In this document: positions 11,506 to 23,400 of the stretch, one piece after another | Layout of the letters: each line of letters opens with the position of its first letter | Position numbering within the stretch: position 1 is the first letter of the stretch | DNA from: Ignelater luminosus | Lineage: Eukaryota > Arthropoda > Insecta > Coleoptera > Elateridae | Direction: 5' to 3' | Length of the DNA stretch: 64,000 nucleotides | NCBI GenBank assembly: GCA_011009095.1 | Contig: VTPC01090570.1 | Location: 82,275-146,274 of the forward strand | Notes under the pieces: model-generated | What the model was told of the DNA's origin: nothing | Databases searched by the model: none | The model's input: only the letters and a program-made list of their open reading frames with translations | Program-made: the position numbers and the translations under genes

Positions 11506-13314
11506 CTCAAGTTCATCCATTTTCAAGATAGACTGGCTGCAATGCGTGATCGCCTCGTGATTAGCTCGTGCAGTTGCATTTTACACCTAGGTGAAAGGGG
11601 TTGTTAGTGCAGTGGGAACGATTGTTCAGGAACGGATTGAGTTACAATATAATTTTAAGGGACAAAGTGAAACCGAGAATGTGGCGACTCGATAATATAA
11701 TAGATGTAGCTGTAGAACCTCCTGTAATCAACATAAATCCAGATGAAAGCAGTTTCGAACTTTTAGAATAAACTTCTGATTTGTAACAGCTTCAACAATT
11801 TGTAATAAATAATGAACAATATATTACTTTTACAACTTCACGCTTTTGTTTTTAATTGTTTCCTAAGAGGCGAAGAACTACCACCTGAATGAAAAACAGC
11901 ATACGTTTCAAATATTCACAAAAAAAAGGCGACAGGAAAAAATTCTCCAACTATAGAGGGTTAAGTGTAACAAATTCTATCTCAAGGTTATGCGGTAGGA
12001 TTATTAAAGAACGAATAGAAGGTCAAGTAACGGATGATGAGGAGCAAAATGGGTTCAGGACAGGAAGATCGTATGCTGAGAACCTGTTCTGTCTAAAACA
12101 ACTACTTGAGAAAAGAACAGCTTGAAATTTAGAAACTTATACGATATTCATAGATCCAAAAAAAAGTCTATGATAGTATCCCCCTCAGTAGACGATGGCT
12201 TGCAATGTAGGAGAACGGTGTAAATGATATATACAGTCAAGCTGTATACTAATATAACAAGTAGTATCAAGATAGGTACAAAGCTATCTGAAGAATTTCC
12301 AATTACAAAAGGTCTACGATTCAAAATATACTTAAATTCAAAATTACAATGATGGAAGCGCACTTGTCGAAATATGGGCATTTTCATCGCAGATGACAAA
12401 CTTTTTACTTTGAATTTTGCCGATGACCAAGTTATTTTTGCTGAAGATGAGGATGATATAAGATATATGGTTAGAAAATTAGATGAGAGTATAGAGCTTG
12501 GGGTCTGACAATAAATATGGAAAAAACCGAATATCTAACTGTTGGAGATACAAACCGAAATAACCTGGTGTTAGACCGAGATGTAATTAAAAACGTTGAT
12601 TTGTACAAATACCTTGCAGGCTCGAGTGAAACCGAAATTAAGAAATGAATTGGACAAAGCAGACAGGTAACAAAACAATTAAATAGCATACTGTGGAACA
12701 CACAAATTAGACAAGAAATAAAAATCAGAGTATATAAGACCATCGTAGAAAGTGTTGCGACTTATGGGGCCGAGGTATGGGAACTGACTGAAAGTTTGAA
12801 AAATAAGTTACGTTCAATGGAAATGGGATTTTGGAGACGTTGTAGACTGACTTTACATGACATGAATAAAAAACGACGAGATACGTGAGAGAATAGGTAT
12901 AGATACCACAATAATTGACACCATTGAAACCAAAATTTTAATGTATGTCGTATGGATGAAGACAGATATGGCCGAAGAAAATGATAGAATGAGGTCGACC
13001 GAGCAAAATCTGGAATGGTGGTGTTAGAAACGCAAAGAGAGAGAAACGACTATGATGTGTATTGAATCGCAATAATAATAATAATTAATTTTATTCTCGT
13101 TGCTCTATTTCATTAATTTATTAACAAAAAATAAATTAATTAAAATTATCAATTCATATTTATTTTTTTCTGATTGTTATTACTATTATTAAATTTGTAT
13201 ATGAAAACAAGAATGTTCACCACAGTTTTGACTAATATTTGGAGTACACCCCATGTATACCTTGTGCATGCATTTGTTTACACGCAGTCTATCTTGAAAA
13301 TGGATTAACTTTAG
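11506..13314. mobile_element. Insertion bounded by 30-bp inverted repeats
   Basis: The arm at 11506-11535 and the reverse complement of 13285-13314 agree at 28 of 30 positions (shared core ATCCATTTTCAAGATAGACT). Tandem-repeat monomers flank both arms, so the block interrupts the array. A broken LINE reverse transcriptase lies inside. Its 3' tail falls about 200 bases short of the right arm, so the LINE may itself have entered an older DNA element. No clear target-site duplication is seen outside the arms. Confidence 0.55.
11860..13086 (+). pseudogene. Non-LTR retrotransposon reverse transcriptase, broken
   Basis: Plus-strand frames give RT motifs in order. ELPPE*KTAYVSNIH is near 11872-11916, then after a frameshift KKGDRKKFSNYRGLSVTNSI (RT1 region) and EEQNGFRTGRSYAENLFCLK. 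IFIDPKKVYDSIPL near 12150 is motif A, and FADDQVIFAEDEDD near 12417 is motif C with the FADD core. Downstream come EKTEYLTVGD, VYKTIVESVATYGAEVWELT and MEMGFWRRC, the usual C-terminal block of this type. Multiple stops, shifts and a lost motif B region make it non-functional. It ends in an (AAT)n tail at about 13069-13086. Clade not assigned; no endonuclease domain is visible, so it is 5' truncated. Confidence 0.82.
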
Positions 13315-13765
13315 TTTCGCTGCTTTTGGAATTAGTCAACAAGACAGTTTATTTCAAAGTTTTGTTTTTGTTAAAACTCGGTTGTTTTTAAGGTTAAGAA
13401 ATAGAAATTTCACAAAGAGACACTAGAACACAGCAGATTCATGAGAATCCATCATTTTGGACTATTGTTTATAGTTTTGCTGTTATTGGAATCTGACAAG
13501 AAGTGCTGGCAAATTCATTGCTTTTGGTAAAAATCAATTGTTTTTAAGGTTAAGAGGTAAAAATTTCATAAAGAGACACTAGACTAAAAGCAGTTTCAGC
13601 AAACGCCATCGTTTTGGACTTTGTTCTCATAATTTCTTTGTTCTTGGAATCTGTCAAGAAGACACTTTATTTCAAAGTCGTGGTGAATTTCGATGTTTCT
13701 GATTCCAAGCAAAAATCAATTCAAAAGTTCTATGTTTGTGCTAGAAACCAAATTTATTAGACGAA
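13315..13765 (+). repeat. Tandem repeat array, right part
   Basis: The same unit resumes after the insertion (TTTCGCTGCTTTTGGAAT at 13315) and gives about two and a half more diverged monomers, with the anchor at 13392 and 13549 (157 bases apart). The array fades out by about 13765. Finding the same monomers on both sides is the evidence that the 11506-13314 block is an insertion. Confidence 0.7.
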
Positions 13766-13769
13766 CTAT

Positions 13770-16700
13770 TTTGGGTCACTAGTTTTTAAAAATTTTAAAA
13801 AAAGGCGGTAACTTAAAAGTAGTTTTGAACGTAATTCCTGAATTTGATCATTTCCGTAACATTCGTGGTATTCTAACTTGATTCTTTTTATTAAAACTTT
13901 TATTTGATTCGTTAATTACTTTGTTTGTTCAATATCAAGATGTTTGGACAGCTTATCCATGGTATCTTCTTTAATATTTATGTATATTTTCGATTTAAGA
14001 AAGGAAATTGAAATATAATTTCATTTATCTTGACATAGCAAATAGATTCTTGGGAAGGCTCTCGATTAATTTAAAGAAAGGAAGAAGCGAAAAAATCGAC
14101 GAATCGCGAAATTGCATTATCAGAAAATCGGAGAAGCTGAATTGAAAGATTCGTAGAAGTAGTAATCAATCAAGGATAAGTACTGGCAAGGTTAAAAAAA
14201 CAAAAGAATCCTGTTTTGATAAATTTTAATTTCCACTTTCATTTATTTGTTTAATATTTAACTGCCATTACTTGTTAGTTTATGAAAGTGTAAGTAATAT
14301 TAATAATAATAAAACAAGATTGCTTTATTAAAGTTACGATCTGTGACATTCTGACATTTGCATAAAATATACTTTTTATGATTTTTACGTCAAAAACGTT
14401 TTCTTTATTATAGCACTTTTTACTTGCGTTGTTATTGTTGACGTAAATGAAAATATAATAATTTCGTTTAATCATTATGAAGTATTTCATCTTCTGATTG
14501 GGAGTTCGATAAATCTTTCAAACAATAATTGCGTTAATATTAGAGAAAGTTCGCTTTTTGAGAAAAAAAAATTGAATGGTTACTGTTTAGTGTTCCTTTT
14601 GTGTTCTTTCATCGACAGGAGCAAAATAGGTTGTTTCAAGGTGTTCCTTCTTTTATCGAAGACGCATTACATTTTTTATACTTTTAAGTTGTTCCACTTA
14701 AATTTGATTTATTAATGTTTTTCAGAATAATTGTACATATAAGATTAAAAAGAAAAAATGTCCTGAAAGGCTTGACAGCGCATTCAAAATAACCCTCAGG
14801 TTTTTAGTTGCCTCTTTTCTTTGTACATTTTAGACATACTCGACATCAGGCATGTCTTTGCATCTATTATTCAATTTAAATCTGTGCCTTTCTCACATCT
14901 CCGCGTTGGCTTTTCAACATTTCAACGTTGCTTTTACCATAAATACCATAAATTCATCAACAAAAATTAATCATCTAAACTTCACCAACGCGTTTGATGT
15001 ATTACTGCTAAAATTCCATTTATCATGATGTTACGTCCGGCAATTCACTAACAGCGATTTCTGCAATAACCATGACCTCGATCTAATCCAAAAAACTTGC
15101 CAAAAGCACAAACTTTTATTAAACTACTGCAACGTGATGCAAGATAGTAATTTCTACGACATTATCTTTTATATCAAAAGTTTAGTTTAACCCAGAAAAA
15201 CATCTGCAGTAATAATGTTACAGTTTTTTGATGTAACTCCATCGCTTTTATGTAGGAGAAAAATGTTGCATCAATAAAAATTCCAGTTAAATTGACGATG
15301 ATTTATAAACAGAAAATGTAAATATAATCAGGAAAATTTAGAGGTACATTTTTAAAATATCCCCCGACTTATTTACTTTCAGGTTAATAGATGGTGGTAG
15401 GTGTAGGTGTACACGGGATAGCTTTCATAAATAACACGGTGGATTTTTTTTTAATAAAAAGTCTCATAAAACTAAGCTCTAAATCCTTTGAAGAGGTGTC
15501 AGGAGGACCTACTTAGACGACATCTCAGACACATGTTCCAGCAATTTCTTTAAAAGTTTTGGTATTGATATTATAGATGTTATTGCGGTTTCCTTTCTAT
15601 ATTAATATTTCTCGAGATTTATGATTAGAAAAATTCTTATTCGTCTATAAACATTTATTTTTTACGATTCATTGTTTATAGATTAGTCTTTTTGATTTCT
15701 TAGAAGTGAATATGCAAAATTATGTACGATGGCATTCTCTAACGTTCCTATCGTGTTATTAGTGTGAACTCTCCCCTTCATAACGTGGCGTGTCCGCACT
15801 TTATCTAGTTAGGTTTAACAACTATTCTCTGGCTTAGATGGAATATCGATTTTGTATTCTCTTTGATTAAACCACGAGAAAACCACTTATACACATTTTG
15901 CTTGATATACTAAGTGGGAAAAATCAATCGATAATGAACTACCAATTGTTTCATTGTAAGCTTGTAGACAAACAAGTAAAATTATACAGAAAAGTAATTC
16001 AATTGAGCTAAAATATATGGTCGTTATTCAACTGTTACAAGTAAATGTCCCTTCAGAGATGAACTGGTTTCGGCTTGATAACTTGATTGCGATCAAATTT
16101 TTCGGAATATCAATTTGGATTTGATTTCTAATTTTCCAATAACACTCTTTGCATTGGAATCACACTATTGGAAGAATATTTATCCAAAGTCTTGAAGAAA
16201 AAAAAGACTTTGCAAGCATAACACCTAGAAATTTATTTTACTATCTTTGCAATCCCATTGCTTCCAAAAGCAACCATTTTTTTCTCTCTACTAGTTTATT
16301 TCCAGATTTTTCAGATCATCAGCAGTAATGAGTCTTGCACGATTCCAAAAGAAATTTAGTGAATTATAATTGAAGAAGCTTAATATTGGCAGCCCTGTGG
16401 AATAAAAGAGATTCGAAACTCTTTCGTGTTCGGAACAATAACCACAACACGACAGGAAGAGATTAAACTGCAAAGGCAATAGAAATTGACCATGAGAGAA
16501 TTGTCGTAGAACGAGGCTAATTGGCCGGTAGATAGGTCGGATTTCTTCCTTTCTTCTGGTTTTAAAGTAGAAACTTATTCAGCATTGGTAAAGGACTGCT
16601 GAATTCCTCTTCGGAATCTTTTTCTTCTGTAGAAGACGTTCCATCTTGGTGGGGCTGATAATCTTTTTCTGACGGAGTTTCTGAAACTGGGTTTTGTTGA

Positions 16701-17476
16701 CCAAAAACTTGATAATCATTCAGTACTGTCTATGGCCATTTTAATAATAAGAGTTTGACCGTATACAGTATAACCGCAAGACCAAAACTAATACGAGTCT
16801 TACTTTTGATTTCATCATAATCTAGGTTTTGGTCTTATTATCAAGAGTTTCTCCTTGGGTCTTTTCTTTTATTTTAAAAAACTTACTTAAAAGTATAATG
16901 AATTTCTTTTGTACCACATCGAGTAAGTGTACGGGTAGAGGACACTCCAAGCTGAGCATAGCAAAAATGAGTGTGAATCACCTACTGAGAGGAATGTGAT
17001 ATTGATAGGTCAAGAGAATTACAACATGTACAAAATGTATTGTGGCTGCATCACGCAAGTAAGTTGGTTTTCGAAACCTTGTAATGTTTTGCCCGAACAT
17101 GAAATTGTTAATTTATATGCAACTCTCAAAATTGTTATTGCAATAATTTTTATAACAGTGACGTATTGTGATCGAACAAATCCACGTTTGAACTTGCCCA
17201 AAAATGGTTTTTCCCAAAGTTCATCTGAACCAAAAATGCAGGAAGTGGTAAAGAGTGCCATAATGCAGAATTAGACCTTTGATGAGTTAAGTTACCTCAA
17301 AATTCGATATGTCATGTGCGACCATTAGGAGAAACTTGATACCAAACGATTTAAAATATTCGAAGTAAGAATTTCTAGATGTTGTTTCAAACAGCAGGTA
17401 TAAACAATAAAATAATTTTAACAAAAGGCAACTCAACAAATTTGACCATCAAAGATGATGACCTATTCTTGATGCA
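13770..17476. other. AT-rich, no supported gene
   Basis: No exon or element is clear. On minus, about 16740-16590 reads through an acidic, Ser/Glu-rich stretch without a stop (NDYQVFGQQNPVSETPSEK then SSTEEKDSEEEF). It could be part of a decayed element ORF, but I see no family motif. Confidence 0.4.
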
Positions 17477-17485
17477 GTGTGATGT

Positions 17486-17850
17486 CACGGTTCTTAGACT
17501 ATTAGGGCGCGTTCGAAAATGCGACTAAACTATCCCAGGATTCGAAAAATCCGTCTGGGAAAGATTTGCTTACTGTCAGTCGTTCGAAAACATCGACACT
17601 CTTGCGTTAGCTTTACAGCGCCCATCCATTACCCGCATCCTACCTTTACCCCGACTTTTCGAACACGCCCTTACGGTTGCTTTGTAAGCCGTCAGCTGAT
17701 TGTTTAATGTCGGGAAATATGTTGCCAATTGGTAAGATATATTTAATTCATAAAATCATAACCATCTTAAACACTGATGTTCTGTAATTTCACTACGTCA
17801 CGATATCAGATTTCAGCCTACGAGGCAGCCGTTATAGTCTAAGAACCTTG
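17486..17850. mobile_element. MITE with 9-bp target-site duplication (outer)
   Basis: The 9-bp direct repeat GTGTGATGT (17477-17485 and 17851-17859) flanks inverted ends. The left end is CACGGTTCTTAGACTAT and the right end, reversed, is CAAGGTTCTTAGACTAT. If the nested element at 17505-17670 and one TTA copy are removed, the arms pair further (ACGGyTGCyTyGTArGCyG), about 40 bases in all. Without the nested insertion the element is about 196 bp. A 9-bp duplication is typical of MULE/Mutator-type elements, but the superfamily is inference. It has no coding capacity. Confidence 0.75.
17505..17670. mobile_element. PIF/Harbinger-like MITE (nested)
   Basis: Left end GGGCGCGTTCGAAAA (17505-17519) and right end TTTTCGAACACGCCC (17656-17670) pair at 14 of 15 positions. 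TTA flanks both sides (17502-17504 and 17671-17673). A TTA duplication with GGG-starting inverted ends is the PIF/Harbinger signature. The 166-bp element sits inside the left arm of the outer MITE, so it is the younger insertion. A short GTG-starting frame across it is a shadow. Confidence 0.8.
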
Positions 17851-17859
17851 GTGTGATGT

Positions 17860-19190
17860 TACTCATGCATTTACATTCAAGATTTTCGTTGATCGCGAAC
17901 GACCGGCCTGTCTGAGTTCTGCCTTAGTGTCCATAAAGTATTTTTGTAAGATAATCTATGTTGGACAGATTACCAAAGAATTCAAAAAGAACAGCGAAAA
18001 TCTCGAAATATTGCTTGCTAATTTGTCGGTGTACGGTCAGTGGTGCCAAGATGCAAATGTCTGCATAACAGAGCACGGCGAGCTGACGAACCAGCACGTA
18101 CCGTCAGTCTCAAGTATGACTTCGAGGCAACCACGCCTTTACATGTACACTCGTGAGACAAGGCCTGCTTCACTAAGGTGATTTTTGAGGTTACTCAAAA
18201 ATCGATACATACCTTTACGAAATGAAATGAAAAGGGTTACTCGCAATGCACAGACGCTCAATGTGACTATTCGGTTTGCACACACTCTGCAAACCAAGTC
18301 TTATACTATTCAGCTTATGAATGCAAACTCAAGTATTACGCCGGTACTATCTACGGGTACTGATTGCTAACTAGAGGTACATATTTGGTGCATATTTTTG
18401 AAGACTATGGTAGATAATTAAATATTTTTATTGAGAAAATTTGTCGACGAAGAATTTAATTTTTTTGGACGACACACCTTGATAATACTGTGTATAAAAA
18501 AAGTTTAAAACTTTCTATTGTACTTATTTTTTTCAAATTATCCTTGAACTATGAATTTTATAGAATAAATTAATTGTAATTTTTATATTTAAATTTATTT
18601 TTACGAAATTTAGTGTGAGATTTTACTACGTACTACGTTGTGGGATGTTTATACATACATTATATTAATTTGAAAGTCAATATCTGTTTTACAATTCATT
18701 ATTGCTTCTATTCGGTTTCTCTAACGAAACGTTCCTTTGTGTACTTTACTTTGCTATTATGTTCCATTTCTATTTTATTTTTTATAGTTGTTTTCTTGCC
18801 CAACTATTAATCATTTTCAAACAAATCCAATTAATTTCAACTTCTTGTACACAAACCAAATTAGGATTATTGATGCTTTCCGCCCAAATTGGAAAGGAAG
18901 TACTTTAGGACGTGCTTTACTATTCCATTATCGTAATTGTATAAATTCAAGTAGCTTTTAAATATGGACATGTAAAACCAAAGGTTGTTGTAAAAATTCC
19001 AGCATTTATATTTTCAACCCTTATCGTATTAATAGTCTTGTATGCATTTAATGGAGCATGTGTACTAAAAGCTTCTATTAAAAGTTACTACAATGAACCC
19101 TCATTACTTGGTTTATTAAAGTGTCTTTTAAAGGCGTAACACTTTACCGTCTCTCGAGTGTCTTGTTTTCTGCAAAATAGTCTACACAGA
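17860..19190. other. No supported gene
   Basis: 17880-18370 is less AT-rich than its surroundings and holds open frames, but their composition and lack of motifs do not support a gene. The rest to 19140 is AT-rich. Confidence 0.4.
18180..18203. repeat. Perfect 10-bp hairpin
   Basis: GATTTTTGAG and CTCAAAAATC pair perfectly around the 4-base loop GTTA. No function is evident. Confidence 0.6.
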
Positions 19191-19213
19191 AGGAAGCGTA
19201 GTCGGTTGTCACA

Positions 19214-19236
19214 ATGAACGTTTCAAAACTCGACAG
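19214..19236 (+). CDS. Candidate first coding exon A (MNVSKLDR-)
   Basis: ATG at 19214 has an insect-like upstream context (GTCACA). It opens MNVSKLD and then two bases AG, directly followed by GTGAGA, a good 5' splice site with G at +5. Codon phase at the junction is 2, the same as the candidate first exons ending at 37841 and 42341. The upstream 60 bases are less AT-rich than the surroundings and could be 5' UTR. So short an exon cannot be proven from sequence. It could be chance, since ATG plus donor occurs often. Confidence 0.3.
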
Positions 19237-19239
19237 GTG

Positions 19240-20410
19240 AGATGTTGTTATCAAAGTGCACATACAGAAGTTTGCTTGTTACTAAAATCTGTTGTCTGTC
19301 GTATTCATAGTTTCAGACGGCCATTGAACCAAAGACCTATTTTTGTTATAGAACCGTGTTTAGGTTTTAAATTTACAATTTGTGTCAAATATCTGAAAGA
19401 AACGTGAAAGCCAAGTTTGTGTTGAAATCAATGATTTCCATTTTTTTGTAAAAATTCTTAATTAAGTATTAATTAGTCGATTAATAAATGGCTAACTTTC
19501 TTCTAAAATGTTAGATTTTGTTTCGATTAATAAACGTTAAAGGTTAGCCTGACTTTTGAAATAAACTACGAAGATCCGCATCGTGAGAATTTCTTCTTTA
19601 AGTCAGTAACCTGCGTTAATTGTTATTCTAATGGATCGCGTCGTACAGGTTATGGTCAGGTCTAATGTTGTACCGGAAACGGGGCAAGTAGAAAGTGCCA
19701 TGCCACACTTGATCATTTTAAAATTGATTTGCTAATAAAGGGAAAGTGAACGGATATCCTGCGGCAACTTAATCGAAGCTCGATCGGTTTCGACTTATCC
19801 TCCGTCTTGTTGCTGTCAAAAGCCACATTTATTATTTAAGATGATGTCAATATTTTTTACGGTTGTAATATAAAAGTCTGATTATGAGTTTCTTTCCAAA
19901 TATAGCTAGGCTAGTACTGTATTCGATATTCTTAAAAAGGAAAAAAATTAAAATAAAAATGCGTAAACATATTACATACGTAGAGAGTTCCAATTATAAT
20001 TCCTCTTCCATTTTAGATTTTCTTTAATAGCATATTTTGTAAAAACGGTAATAGAGGTTTTTTTATAGAGAAATGCTAAAACCCGCGGGCTGTATTGCTT
20101 ATGAAAAAAACTTTGGCTTATAATCCATGTAGAAGAAAACTAAAATCAAATTGAAGACAATTTTGGCAAAAACGTTTCTTGGTCCTGATTTATTTTTTAA
20201 ATTTTATGAGCTCAAGTTAATGTGAAACCAGCTCAAAGTAACTTGTCCAAATTGGTATTCTCCAAACATTTTTTTGATGACTGTACGCTTAGCCCATTTA
20301 TTTTTTTTCTAATTACAAGAAACTTGACTTTCCGAAATATGGAATCTCACAAAATAGTGTTTAAACACAAACAAAAATGTACACAATTTATTAATTATGA
20401 TATAATAAAG
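19240..20410. other. No supported gene
   Basis: 19620-19810 is richer in G and C than the flanks but has no long open frame on either strand. It may be regulatory or a decayed repeat. The rest is AT-rich. Confidence 0.4.
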
Positions 20411-20413
20411 GAG

Positions 20414-20440
20414 ATATACAGGGTGTTTCATTTAAAACTC
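20414..20440 (+). repeat. ACAGGGTGT repeat terminus
   Basis: ATATACAGGGTGTTTCATTT has the ACAGGGTGT motif that is a common border of dispersed arthropod repeats. It also borders the element at 34984-35748. No partner end was found nearby, so this is a solo end or a broken copy. Confidence 0.35.
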
Positions 20441-20444
20441 CCTG

Positions 20445-23400
20445 GCCAAACATTTCAGAAATTAGACAAGACATTTGAATTTTGTAAACTGCATTCGCTG
20501 GAGAGTAAAAATAGTTCTGGTTAAAAGATATTTTTGGATTCTAAGAAAGTTCGAATGTAGAGAAGTATTTTTTGTCCTAATAAACAATTTCGAAATTCAA
20601 AGGTTTCCAAGGTATTCCAATTTGAATGTCAGGACTGTTCAGAAACAGAGGTCTAGCAATCATTTCTTGTCTTTTCTTATTTAAGAACATCGCTTCGTCT
20701 TAGATGATGAATCAAGTGAATTTTATACAAAACATGACAATATGTGCATCTTCCATTTTGGAATCAGAAATCTCATGCGATTTGCTACGTTAAATCGTTA
20801 AAACAATCTTGAATGGAAGTCACTTATAATTTTTTAATCTCATGATTCTCCAAACTACCTATGACATACTTACACATAGTTCTTCTTTGAGAAGAATGCC
20901 TTTTACAGCATAAGTGCAGAAATGTTTTCAATGTGTGCCTTCTCCAGTAAGACCAAATCAAGGAAATAAATTTTCCTCTTAAGTTTTTCTTTATTGGTAG
21001 TCCTCTCGATTGATATAGGTGCTCGTGTATCACTTTTGACCAAAGATTTATCAAGCTATATTTCATCAAGAAGGAAATCTGTTCTAGAGACACAATCTTG
21101 GTGGAACTTGGAAGCTTGGATCGAAAGTGGTGTATTTTTCGATGTCTTTGACTTGATATCACCTTGGATAAAAGAGCCTGTTCATTGTGTTTTAGGAAAA
21201 CTGCTAGAACTGCCAGAATAAACCGCAGAGTTATTTTAAACCTATAAAAAAATTATTTTTGAAAAAGAGAAAATTTTGGCCATTTTGCCTTCTCTACCAG
21301 GATGGCATAGTTGCACTTTGTTGGCTGTTTATTAGCCTCAGCGTTGATGAGAACAGCGAGCTACTTGACCATTGAACAGTCGATTACAACCATGACTGTG
21401 ACGTGTAAGTAACTAATTGTTGACTTTTTTGGCCAAGGCTAGTTCAGCCAGCAGGTAATCAAAAGGGGTATAGGTAAACATTTTTCCATATTTGTTTGCT
21501 GTTGCGCACAGACTGATTTTTGATCCAGGACGCTTAAGGATGCTTTACCTATCCATAAACAGTCGATATTTAAAAATATTTAGAAAATAAAGTGGAAAAA
21601 CCATAAAGAGATTGAGATATCTTTGTTCTAATTTTTATGCAAAGCTTTTCTTGTTGTAGTGACGCTTTTCAAGGATTGTTAGTAAAGTTTGCTTTTTGCT
21701 AACCTTGGATTTGGCTTTACGATCGCTGGCATTTTTCCTAGCAAGTATCATAGCAATCTTGCTCGAATTCATTTAGTTAGGTTTACAAACTTGAAGATGG
21801 TAGACGAAGATGTAGCAGATTACATGATTCAACCTTGAAAGAAAAACACTTGGCATGATCTAATCTTACCTACAGATGGAATTGTATACATTGTAATGAG
21901 CGTCGTCATATAATAGACCATGAGAACAGAGGCTCACGTAAGCAAAAAGGTTAGCGCGGTCAAAAACGCTTTTACCTTATCCTATTTTTTTCCATTTTTG
22001 CGTTTATGATTTTGGAGGAGAAACATTTCTTGAATATTAAGATTTTATTGAATTAGTCTGCTAACCATAGTTGGATACTTACAAACAAAAACATCGTATA
22101 AATCTTTTTCCCAAAATACATTTTGATCGAAAGTTTTCGTTTGGAAATTCAACGATTACCTGGGGAATTTATATGAAACTGTTTTAAATCAGTTATAGCT
22201 TGACAGTAACAAATTAAGCAAAAAGAAGCAAAAATATAGTGAGGACATTTATTGAAAATGCAGTGTGATTAAAAAGTTTTGGCGACTTTGACGAAAAACC
22301 TTTAGATCCTACAAAGTTATCAATTAATAGTAACGAACGAGAGCAAAATAAATGCGAGGATATTACGGCAGCTTTTGTTTGAATATTTTATTCGAGGCTT
22401 GACTCAATAATTAGATTAAATGATCGATAGCATTTAATGGAAAAAACTTATTTGCCTCACTATTTGGTCTACCTAACATAATTTGATAGGAGATTAAATC
22501 ATGAACAAATAGAATGAATTAATACTAAAATATTTCGACAAAATAAAGTTACAACGCCATGTCTCAATTCCCCCTTATGGATACGAACCTTCGTGTTCTT
22601 TTTTCGGTAATAGTCGTTTAGCCTTCTCTATATTTTATGTTACGTTTTTTTTAAGGAAGTAGAAATAAAGTAAGTTCTGTTACATAAAACTTTATTTTTG
22701 ACGACGTTTTCATGTTGCATTTCCGTGTTGTACTTCTAGTTTTTGGTTATTTTATTTTTATTCATGTCTGGGGTAAAATTTTATCGTAGCAACGTGTATT
22801 TTTATATTCTTTACCTCCGGCTATATGAATAAATGAAACGCAATATCTACGCACTCCGAAATTTCTCACCTTTCATTCTTAGTTTCTATAGGACACAACA
22901 CGACCAAGCTGGAATTTTTATATATTCAAAAAGGACTGTTTTGCAGCTTTACTTTGATCTCTGTTTGTGATACTAAACACGAAACTTGAAGATCTGGGAA
23001 ATTTTTTCTTTGCGGTTTATTTTATGAATATTTTAAATCTCACGAAGAGAAGAAGTTAATTCCTTTATCGTTTCCCATTCTTTACAGAATTTGATTTTAG
23101 CATGTTTATCTGGATATTTCTAGGGCGGATTGTCGATACAATAGACGCAAAGGAGCGAGAAAGATTAATTTTCGCACATGTTCGCGCCCAAACTTTAACA
23201 AAACAATCAATCGAATGTCGATGTTTAAAATGTTGATTTTGGTGAAAAGTTGGAGTTTGATTTTCATTAATCAATATTTAGGTAACTTTCATATTCTCTA
23301 TTCCAAGCATCTTTTTTTATATTTTCGTATTAATAATGTCTTGTTACGTATTATACGAATTGTGGAAAATATGGAAGGAATTTTCATTTATAGACGGGTT

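Noticed and set aside
20824..21221. Overlapping frames on both strands over 75-112 codons
   Set aside because: Neither shows conserved residues. Possibly old transposon coding, but nothing can be named.
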